A stretch of 64,000 bases of DNA from contig SMSO01000037.1 in the NCBI GenBank assembly GCA_004764695.1, positions 2,912,337-2,976,336 on the forward strand, in the 5' to 3' direction. The stretch comes from Schizochytrium sp. TIO01. Taxonomy: Eukaryota > Sar > Bigyra > Thraustochytrida > Thraustochytriidae. Under the pieces are notes generated by a model, which saw nothing but the letters and a program-made list of their open reading frames with translations, ran no database searches and had not been told where the DNA came from. Positions within the stretch are counted from its first letter, which is position 1. Every line of letters starts with the position of its first letter. The position numbers and the translations under genes are program-made. Positions 58,701 to 64,000 of the stretch are shown one piece after another.

Positions 58701-61700
58701 CTGCCATAATAGTGTATAGTTCCTGAAAAAAATTATGTTCATCTTCACTTGGATGACGTTCTGATTTCCAAACCTCAGCATGACTTAAAAGAAATTTTTT
58801 CATCACATTCGAACACATCGTCCATTTCTCAGCTAATGCAGAGCATGTTCTCTCCATGAGTCGAATAGACTGCTCTGATGGGGTTTCTGCTTCAACTCCT
58901 GTGGCACTCACACAGAGCGCATATGAACCGAGACCGTGTAAGTCAGTAAAATTGACAACAGCTACAAGGAAATTACCCTTCGCACAAACTGATGGAAGTA
59001 CAAAAAGTGTTCGTGATGATTTTACTAGCGATGGGGGTGCATCAGACGACCACTTCGCAAGAGAGAGACGCTCACATATGACATTACCATGTGTTTTCAA
59101 CCAACGCATATCAATTGACTTTGATTTTGCCGCTTGGCGGGCTGTGACCTCATTGTCAAAGGCAATGAGGGATAGAGAACCTATGGGCGAAGTTGAAATA
59201 TAGTCGTCAACTTGACGCCTATGAGTACCCCGCATGATTCTCAGTGTTATCTGAACCGCTTGTAGAAACACTGGCTTAGATGGGTCAAATGGGTCACCTA
59301 AACCTATCGCGAGAGCTACATTCTGTTTCTTTCCCGAAGCAGTGTCACAATCCCAAGTAGCATGAACGCTACGACCAATCCCAGCCGCGCTCAAAATCAT
59401 GGAATTGCTTGTACTGAGAGTGGGATCCTTATTCAGCGCAGGAGGAACTGCTGTACTGAGTTTGAGAGGAGGATTCATTGAGCTAAGGGCCGCAGACTTC
59501 ATATAACGCTCCCATTCCACAGTCAAGGAGGCTCGTTGAAGGGCAATAAGGGAGTCTGTCAGCTTACCTACTACACGACATGAATTCCGCTCCCCACCAT
59601 CCAGCAAGGCAACATCAGGATTCTGAATATTTGATTCCAAAAAACGTGTTGTTAATAAAGACACCTTGCTGACTGAAACGCCCTGGTAGGGCCCTCCATG
59701 AAGCAAGGAAACTTCTCGCTGAAGCTCCTCCCGACGTTGCAAACTCTGGGGTGTCTCGAATACGCTTTCTAACTCGAAGGCCATTGGAGTAAACACAGCT
59801 TGGTGAGACTTAAAATGTCGCCGAATCAATCCCATAAATACCGCTTGTGAATCCTTATTCTCAAAAGACACTAATTGCTCGCCGTAGTCACGCAAGATTT
59901 TCAATAACATTTTAAGATTTGACTCGACGTTGGGTAGTCGGGGCTCGTAGAATTCAGTAAAGATACTAAAAAACATCCGGATCGAGGGTGCTGATAGCAT
60001 AGGTAGGTTGACCATATCTTTCATACAACCCAGTACAATGTCTGTCCAGGTATCTGAGTGGTTTTTATTGGATGCAAGAAGATCATGCAGAAATGCATAT
60101 GTTGCGATACTATGCGACAGATCTGCTTGGAGCACCCCTTCATGGAATAACCTGATCACTCGGCTCTTCGTTTTATTGAGGCTCTTCCAAATCATATCCA
60201 TGTAAATTGGAAGAAGAGAGCGCAAAAGACGCACTGCTGATTCTGATTGACTTTCACAGAGGTCATCTACAAATTTAGAAATGTTGTCTTTGGGTATGTT
60301 GGAGGGGAAACGCCCATCTGTACTTTGTCGACCTGTCGAACATACTTGTAGTACTAGAGGGGGGGGCGTTGCACTACATGTTGATTCTCTTGGATCATCA
60401 GCGCTACTCAGGTCGAGGCCCTCATCAAGTTGGAGAATTCTCACCGATACGACTACTTTGCTCACATTCAAAGGTAGCGTTTGCAAATTCCATTGCCCAC
60501 TGTCTCTTTCTAAACGTAAAACATCATCAGACTTTGTATCATTCCCATTTGATTCAGATTGACGCGGATGCTGTTTAAGCACATTGACATCCGCAGGACT
60601 TGAATCATTGGTGGCGAGATTATTCAAATTGCCCCTCTTCCAAATTTCTTCAGAATATTCTTGCAAATTGCCATAGAATGATTGAACCGATGACCCTGGA
60701 ACCCATAATCCTGAGGAGCGGTTGTTGACAATTGAAGCGCTGCTACTATTAATACCTTTGCCATCGTCAATGCAACGAGAAGCTGATGTTCTCATGGTTG
60801 CACCCGCCCCAATGCCTCCACTGGCAACATTTGCGACATTCTTTGTTGTATGAGAAGAAATGGTTTCTATTCTAGATGAAGATGATGCGGAGGCCTTAGT
60901 TGACGTCTTTGCTGAATCAAGTCCCATGGGAGAAGCTCCTGACGACGCCTTACTTTCAGCTGTACACATTGTTTGGCTCGCTGTTGCTAAAGAAGAAACA
61001 TGTCCATCGCAAGTTCCACGTCTACTCTCTTTAAGAAAGACTTCCCTCTGTGCAATCAAAGTCTTCCCATATGTACTCACGACATGATCGTTGTGATTAA
61101 GAAAGAAAAGCGTTACATGACAGTGAGCGCGTGGGTTGAAAGATTTGTATGCAGATATTGATCCGTGCACGGGGAAAAAAATTTCGCAGTTGAATTGGCC
61201 AACTAAGGTATCAAATGGATATTCCAATTCCAAAGTTGCCTGATTCTGCATAAAATGGTCAATCACTAGAGTGGTCACAATGGGTAAATTCATCGAATCG
61301 GAGGTCACGTTTGCGATTCGAAGGTTGGGGCTAAGTAAATGTATTCGATGAGATAAGACCTGACCCAGACGGGCACTAAAGAGAATGGCATTCCGTGCAT
61401 CTGCTGATAGTGTCTGAGAATGGACGCTTGACATCTGGCAGATGTACGTTTGAAGCGAATCGTCCCTCTTCTCAAAGACGAAAAGGAAAGGATCAGGTCC
61501 ATCGGAGAGGCTACGCACGAGGTTTGGTCCAGGTAATATTAAATCTGATCTTTGGGTTTCAAGAGTGCCTGCATCGAAGATCCATATTTTGCCACTCCTC
61601 CTGTCTTGGATTAGAACGGTTGTAGAGGAGCACAAAATATGTATGTTGCTAACAAATTCTTCGTTATCACTGCTTCCTATCAAATCAGTGAGAATGATTT

Positions 61701-63762
61701 TTGAGCTTACTGCAGATTCATTCGAGCCAAGCGAGTATCGTTGAAGAACAAATCCATTCGATTTAGGTGAGCGAAGCAGAACCCACAATAACCCTTTAGA
61801 AAGGTCTGTTTGAGTTGCAAGCACTTCACTATGACTAAACGACTTTGACCAGAATTGCACCAGACCTTGCTTTCGAAAAACATAGGCAATCACCACAATT
61901 TTGCTTGGGGTAGCTATCGTAAAATAAAGGGTCGCACGTGATAACATACTTCTTAAAGCCTTGTTGGATAATTGTGCTGACTGTTCATTATCTACAAGAT
62001 CAGACCAAATTGCTGAGTCAAGAAACTGATCATAGAGATGATGATATGGGTCCTTGCTATGCTTTGAACGGGAGATATTGGAGCTCTCTTTTGTTGCAGC
62101 AGCTGAAGCGCCTTGGCCCGAGACAAGAACATTGGCGTGTTCTCCCGGGCTGTAATGAGCTGTCGTAGATCTACAACGGCGAGGTTGAAATGGAGTCATG
62201 GCAAGCTTCAAGTCGAGAATTTTACCATCACTAGGCAGATTTGCACTTGCGAGTCGACAAACACCATACTCAGCACAGAACAGTTCGATTGTACCAGTCT
62301 GGTTTAGTTGTAAAAACAAAGGACTCTCTTTATCGTCTGCACTAACCAAGAGATGACACGGAGAAGAGGTGGAGCGATAAGCTGGATGAGAGCACATTGC
62401 GTTCCTTGTAACAGAAGCTGGAATAAGTTCTTCTAACATACACCACTTGGATAGTTGATGGTTTTTAGTCCATAAATCTGAGGAACGCAATGCATTAGGA
62501 GGTCGTTTCGTCCTGGGGCTCGTGAAACGAGAATGTATTAGATTACCCTGCTTGGCTTCCTTTGACCCCCAAGTTTGCACATTTGCTTGGCGGCCGTGCA
62601 TACAACAATCATTTCCACAAACCAGCAAGGACATCTCAGGCCTTGGGTCGTACTCATCGAAGCGCTTTGTTTTGGCATAGAAAGGTCTTGCAGCAAAATA
62701 CTTGCGATGTGAGCGCAAACATCCAATATGCTTCTGTAAATCTTCTTTCCAAAATGTATCCTCTCGAAATGCTCCACAACGCAACAAAATCGTCTCCGCT
62801 GAAACCAACGTGGGGCTGGTAGCCTCCTCTGTTTGTAACATGTATTGAGGCAAGGTTTCGTCAATCTGACGCGCCTCACTGGCCTGATCCATGTCCTGTG
62901 CAGAGATACTTTCTTCATGAGAGTCGTCACAAGAACCTATATCAGGCATGCGAGTTTCTGAGTGTGTCAACTGAGAAGACATCCATCGGGTACGGACATA
63001 CTCCCCTATACGTGCCAGCGGGGCTAATGCTGGTGAGGCAAGGTAGTCTGCAGAGGCTAACAACGAAGCATATTCAGTTCTAGCTCGAGGAGAGTCTAAA
63101 CCCTCAATAGAAAGTGGAAGTTGAGCCCAGCTGGGGTTAGGAGGTGCATGGGACCTTTGCTGATCATTTTGTAAAGAAGAACATAGTGCCTCGATTCTTG
63201 TCCGTAAAATATTGAAGCTAAGTCCAGCGGTTCTGACTTTTGCATCAACGAAAATGTTAATAACAGGGGGTCTGATCTGTGCACACGTGTCCTCGTCCAA
63301 ACTAGCCACACCGTGCGAGACTGAATCGTCATCGTCTTTCGGTGAACACGAAACAGATCGCGTATCAAGGTCATCTTCATGCCTATTGCTATGGCTGCAA
63401 TGATCATCCATAACACGCTCAACTCTAGAGTGTAGATTTTCAAAATTATCATCATGGTTCTGACTTAGTGATGACCTGGAGCGGTTCCGTGCGGTCTTAC
63501 ATTGTTCCGATTGGGCTTCAGAATATCGAGAAGATTCTGGCATGCAAAGATCGGCAATAATTAAGTCATCTGCAAGATCACTCTCGTCGCTTTCAAGGCT
63601 CAATCGCAACATATGTTCAGGAAGACCCTCCGCACGTGCACATTTCTGTCTCAAATCCGCAATCGTGATTTGCGCCAGACATGTGATGTAAATTGGATTT
63701 CCACAGAATGGGTTCTTGATACAAACTGTGATTGAATTTTCGGGTTTGGCTTGCCTCTTCAT
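49705..63762 (-). CDS. Giant BIRC6-like ubiquitin-conjugating enzyme with UBR box, SPRY and N-terminal ubiquitin-like domain
   Basis: One uninterrupted 4685-residue frame starts at the ATG at 63762, with an in-frame TAA two codons upstream. Order of domains: a ubiquitin-like domain at about 10-80 (ITVCIKNP...TIADLRQK...LRLSL); a probable beta-propeller region (about 340-850); long helical repeats; a galactose-binding-like beta domain (about 2588-2722); SPRY/B30.2 (about 3270-3395); a UBR box (3604-3664) with the zinc ligands of the family (CKTC, CCAIC, VCHHGHD, FYCDCG), closest in feel to the UBR4/BIG type; a Tudor/agenet-like barrel (about 3920-3985); an acidic stretch (about 4150); and a C-terminal UBC domain (about 4380-4560) with FNPNLY and catalytic Cys4471 in NGKVCLSLL, followed by a BIRC6-type extension. 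Length, galactose-binding domain and UBC match BIRC6/BRUCE, which is an E2/E3 hybrid. No BIR zinc motif was found. It should conjugate ubiquitin and may choose substrates through the UBR box. Confidence 0.92.
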   Translation of the reverse strand: MKRQAKPENSITVCIKNPFCGNPIYITCLAQITIADLRQKCARAEGLPEHMLRLSLESDESDLADDLIIADLCMPESSRYSEAQSEQCKTARNRSRSSLSQNHDDNFENLHSRVERVMDDHCSHSNRHEDDLDTRSVSCSPKDDDDSVSHGVASLDEDTCAQIRPPVINIFVDAKVRTAGLSFNILRTRIEALCSSLQNDQQRSHAPPNPSWAQLPLSIEGLDSPRARTEYASLLASADYLASPALAPLARIGEYVRTRWMSSQLTHSETRMPDIGSCDDSHEESISAQDMDQASEARQIDETLPQYMLQTEEATSPTLVSAETILLRCGAFREDTFWKEDLQKHIGCLRSHRKYFAARPFYAKTKRFDEYDPRPEMSLLVCGNDCCMHGRQANVQTWGSKEAKQGNLIHSRFTSPRTKRPPNALRSSDLWTKNHQLSKWCMLEELIPASVTRNAMCSHPAYRSTSSPCHLLVSADDKESPLFLQLNQTGTIELFCAEYGVCRLASANLPSDGKILDLKLAMTPFQPRRCRSTTAHYSPGEHANVLVSGQGASAAATKESSNISRSKHSKDPYHHLYDQFLDSAIWSDLVDNEQSAQLSNKALRSMLSRATLYFTIATPSKIVVIAYVFRKQGLVQFWSKSFSHSEVLATQTDLSKGLLWVLLRSPKSNGFVLQRYSLGSNESAVSSKIILTDLIGSSDNEEFVSNIHILCSSTTVLIQDRRSGKIWIFDAGTLETQRSDLILPGPNLVRSLSDGPDPFLFVFEKRDDSLQTYICQMSSVHSQTLSADARNAILFSARLGQVLSHRIHLLSPNLRIANVTSDSMNLPIVTTLVIDHFMQNQATLELEYPFDTLVGQFNCEIFFPVHGSISAYKSFNPRAHCHVTLFFLNHNDHVVSTYGKTLIAQREVFLKESRRGTCDGHVSSLATASQTMCTAESKASSGASPMGLDSAKTSTKASASSSSRIETISSHTTKNVANVASGGIGAGATMRTSASRCIDDGKGINSSSASIVNNRSSGLWVPGSSVQSFYGNLQEYSEEIWKRGNLNNLATNDSSPADVNVLKQHPRQSESNGNDTKSDDVLRLERDSGQWNLQTLPLNVSKVVVSVRILQLDEGLDLSSADDPRESTCSATPPPLVLQVCSTGRQSTDGRFPSNIPKDNISKFVDDLCESQSESAVRLLRSLLPIYMDMIWKSLNKTKSRVIRLFHEGVLQADLSHSIATYAFLHDLLASNKNHSDTWTDIVLGCMKDMVNLPMLSAPSIRMFFSIFTEFYEPRLPNVESNLKMLLKILRDYGEQLVSFENKDSQAVFMGLIRRHFKSHQAVFTPMAFELESVFETPQSLQRREELQREVSLLHGGPYQGVSVSKVSLLTTRFLESNIQNPDVALLDGGERNSCRVVGKLTDSLIALQRASLTVEWERYMKSAALSSMNPPLKLSTAVPPALNKDPTLSTSNSMILSAAGIGRSVHATWDCDTASGKKQNVALAIGLGDPFDPSKPVFLQAVQITLRIMRGTHRRQVDDYISTSPIGSLSLIAFDNEVTARQAAKSKSIDMRWLKTHGNVICERLSLAKWSSDAPPSLVKSSRTLFVLPSVCAKGNFLVAVVNFTDLHGLGSYALCVSATGVEAETPSEQSIRLMERTCSALAEKWTMCSNVMKKFLLSHAEVWKSERHPSEDEHNFFQELYTIMAALQAGQTMVSRKLMTIQGCLPVSDHIARLKLCSKLLARSLETFLEEGKSKAHEPDIQNHLIALSRTFGLYCTSRSLRKSFLHALVHVANHVPNLVVKIIRNEIDLNPDVLSWINKADFRFLGDLLREMNSTSNFLPDTVTSLLRLAHECLRKSEAYYHVAHATVNLLTTRSTTMFSLSNPADREQPRRTHSRGGSGLDTCVPDALALLCEAQQLASLVSNGLLRDIYVLSFHIIQQLSVRLGDTQFASAMSDEAVWPMVQSLLVVNNDELISSDSLKRTCAETLMDRICQADQEAWAPLQVNITNLINGSSSDGLIPSMLPLIRWAEIGDALYVETLRGLLNLTFSIRDSKIWTDLANVLCTVSVDKLRAIPSEEIMDAVRIRLSSGSGEPSVTMNLVRKVLEALSGAEELHDDYCYIVVGLANLAISTEPLILQELVPCLHHEIMTTFSQVKISRRVSLSIANFLCHGMGRLLDFRKAELSFEKALAKAADLTAATAQVDAKTAQSNILDHLHNSKSKSGPMETPQVSAKGETDILPDFLTPPSGVSVLQWTMPASEGNAHEASPYHVEPQKSTLKSPPLQTATGKKFAQASDKDSKTEHAIAQATAEVERMAQEVALTQWSDELMIDFLLLSIFVLDTPALRSEMRRVDFCNMVCSCVSFEENIIFTHNKLTSQSKWFADEEKWILTSFLARQYKEEANLARLKEVICSSQIGFWLTLRAVIYHLGSLDVGVTLKACLRSAVDLGIECKSAVSESMLLLMETQPQALQKFVEIGGAEILSRYIRGDSGARTPMAVNRNLVIPTLPNSEALKERSDTLLVSLQHMFARNAGKDFPSFIIDPSFLTRTNKDGQNETGDAFQSLAIACSPIENIRVEKSQAQSSVSYYFFSALEKVLSSRFRESYTFSAQCRFENTTEVSFVLDLRQVYRLADIELTFETSLKTSRGVSLVPASIRIEAGLTASELRCCGLKNGTEHSLAHAQNLLLRRCTYCFPVREHTSPVMARYVRVILAKPDTEKQTSTVVIKRISITGQLLCRSIGMSMEDLYFQDVRASRQILLPIVECVATLLSNVSICPAELRSSLQASLVTWACREASPQARALLKKSGFWSLEEASSQALLVESWMDAIVQRQNFMDPGADASTSMLFKMQDVRDRSQENILHVLEEAKLDASRVCACAWTLGVLLEVSSLSVTLGVAVRALDDIASFSWDKNVSSLLVASEKLKVIAEILFLKLKHNADGKTSIDELHSAILLQFSEKIVQGLRHLRTLFKTIGVDFRSILAPVVNRGRVGLVRLTCQAVALWPVVLDNIMELAPELYDLSSLSERDKSIQSADCKVLKLAEGNLDIPCLGLSVELAALLAVSAGSSGYTWSTYILQRLMDMPKMPHRGLKCIAILAEAGHEEIQNKIMDYLDKLIDIARSDSKVEIIARILAALFGKGSQSEQILNMLCQNLSKNKTLVDNSCNKHASDRHLVMLLIRMLSSSGISRICIWPGKGSNGAEHMQLSALANSWDHPNKAKSSPLQLLQARMLRSKSRSYAEVFGFDASRCSSELVISKDSSTMSVTPSILAQTDLTAFCSKSMTRGHVFEWKYKLNLDVDASFSIGISTKNDDLKLGSTRSTVWGIRRDGRKWHNSKKISYCPRYCSPIEPASSVTVRLDLEQGELGFYINDIWQGVAYAGLPLDPSYYAFVSLFCDGGYASQSIHVQGLGSSSSSFGSSLERTPLHLLLAWEWHYSLQSSAGSDLMQNDSSTASHGRKRNVLEHSSKRTRRTSSVLAQLRSQHHDNGTGVVDNMESEFDLGDLASLRLSSVVLEGSKGSCESKREPPVLEKPLPIAVPGSSNDDGYVWALRPFPVACIARDLDPDTIRALIACELNIVHEPSKPRHRSLLGRVLVEKVRSVPSEAKFQPEDLGLMECSFVDTHERFVEQDWFHCKTCGLRGSNGCCAICAIVCHHGHDVRYHGRSKFYCDCGCSSKCKSLSDSRLSLLSTIAQGRARMRDIGVSWEYSLNDEASADALEMTRFHSPGLSTANFKAILGYDSSIFSTLLLKLEEDLLDHYSKPNVRITPLQLTSGETRSKSKLGEWPRFLCLARALSMIPGYVKAFGASENCMIMLSALLASSFAKIQPGSKAVALCHQDPGKLWVESLAVMESFSPEDVIHSGVLEFLLLRLGDLHGEQPVEGRVEALMARFDPRYVQVQAALESKLPTAVETEAEEERWTLSKSLTNLTGSEGQFTTKFEKGQEIEIQYDDATSDWLIGVIVSMHFDGTCDVDVPDMGEIAFDVPISRIRRKTGEVAGSDQDVGLEKSAQDRKARKEIENPLWRPSYGVGDEDQSRADQDREEERAKKKQAIKQTLEIIVCVIEHAKDATSSKLTSILRESCLPLIMHDYLFGNSLKSLLEDAAVIVLLLRIASHILLHPGFGELSMYAAEGRWPIYRLARSLHGDFLEELQDAIQEEDDDGAEKGDEDEKEKDCEEGQPKASGNNTTNKYALPPNKASKFAKLVAGGATANRTPGDLSVGLGHIDEDTESARMLLETLHTMDNFFHSKNEDTNEEDFVNPSSEITTGYVDPCSTTGENEGNSIGSDSTQLSRADAGTADIQKPADSQMLENGKGVKSQATNSTPTTPDGLYVDAVKKLIFGNTNFDAPGGAQARARASSLSNEQAGLGDLVYFYRKEVSQESHNKPPRGRAVRLNRELRSLRNLLPVHLGSTIAVRVDERRPFIMQAVIFGPEGTPYDSGCFVFDIYMPPEYPNCPPNIRLMTTGGGTVRFNPNLYVNGKVCLSLLGTWRGGATGNETWTKKSSLLQVLVSIQSAILGSEYPYFNEPGVESRWGTAQGDLQKRVSENGGYERLRVATLRYAIIEQIRYPPANFADLIRTHFRLKQDHILAVADSWIENAKLSDTRGHLSALETLRSDLAECLASLDSSRPSAQSNDDIVKTAAEDESGCHSHMDTFSASKASSLQAEINEKYSGGVKDSVEGTTSSNVLKDQLPSP

Positions 63763-64000
63763 GGCTTAGAGTCGATTGGCATTTGCTAGGCATGCCGTGT
63801 TCCTCCATAGCCAGTAACCATTTTGCCAATCTGACTTCCGGGCTATGCTCTCCTAATGCTAGGCGGAAAGTATTCAGTTGTGCAAGGGGGAGTGGAACGT
63901 AGTCTGGGAACGCTATGGTAGACATTGGGAAGGTGCCATCGACCGGGTTCCGGTGCAGTACATACCTTCGCACACCTGACGCGATCACGAGAACATCTCC
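63763..64000 (-). other. Upstream of the giant E2 gene; possible 5' intron or edge of a neighbouring gene
   Basis: A minus-strand frame open at the right edge reads through this stretch with protein-like composition (for example VRLAKWLLAMEEHG) but would overlap the giant gene before its stop at 63617. It contains a strong donor-like site, AAG|GTATGT, with the intron starting at 63965. A possible acceptor CTCTAAG ends at 63765, directly before CCATG. Splicing these would place a 201-base intron in the 5' leader of the giant gene. A neighbouring gene's end or chance are alternatives. Confidence 0.3.

Noticed and set aside
62538-63455. Off-frame minus-strand ORFs inside the giant E2 gene
   Set aside because: The 4685-residue frame runs uninterrupted through them and carries the domains.

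Overview
The window reads as nuclear DNA of a unicellular eukaryote, most likely a stramenopile and possibly a labyrinthulomycete (thraustochytrid-like). The reasons are very long uninterrupted reading frames (about 14 kb, 5.9 kb and more than 5 kb), proteins of eukaryotic type (polycystin/GPS membrane protein, BIRC6-type E2, Furry-type scaffold, SLC49 transporter, N-myristoylated protein), a Pro-Thr (PTxxPT) linker of a kind common in stramenopile secreted proteins, and long gene-free stretches rich in tetranucleotide microsatellites and homopolymers. The taxonomic placement is inference. No operons, Shine-Dalgarno-led gene clusters, CRISPR arrays or convincing tRNA/rRNA genes were seen.

Layout: (1) 1-5077, minus strand, cut by the left edge: a 1692-codon open frame joining a complete multicopper oxidase ectodomain, a PT-rich stalk, a REJ-like region, a GAIN/GPS-like region and polycystin-1-like membrane segments. 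(2) 7481-8980 and 14563-16038, both minus: two related secreted formylglycine-type sulfatases. (3) 22300-23652, plus: a 12-TM transporter of the SLC49 (FLVCR/DIRC2/MFSD7) family. (4) 24141-25355, minus: a 404-residue protein with a textbook N-myristoylation/palmitoylation signal and repeated 'LNG' barrel-like modules. (5) 29417-35296, plus: a 1959-residue helical-repeat protein that looks like Furry/Tao3/Mor2. (6) 35820-36731, minus: a 303-residue basic, low-complexity protein of unknown function. (7) 36732-49704: 13 kb without a recognisable gene, full of microsatellites and ending in a roughly 640-bp ATT array. (8) 49705-63762, minus: a 4685-residue giant ubiquitin enzyme with an N-terminal ubiquitin-like domain, a galactose-binding-like domain, SPRY, a UBR box, a Tudor/agenet-like barrel and a C-terminal BIRC6-type UBC domain with its catalytic Cys, but no BIR domain seen.

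The genes do not form one pathway. Grouped by likely location, the oxidase-polycystin protein and the two sulfatases act at or outside the cell surface (sensing or remodelling of extracellular, possibly sulfated, polysaccharide is a guess), the transporter and acylated LNG protein at membranes, and the Furry-like scaffold and giant E2/UBR protein in the cytoplasm. The two observations most worth following are the multicopper oxidase-polycystin fusion and the single-chain UBR-box plus UBC enzyme.
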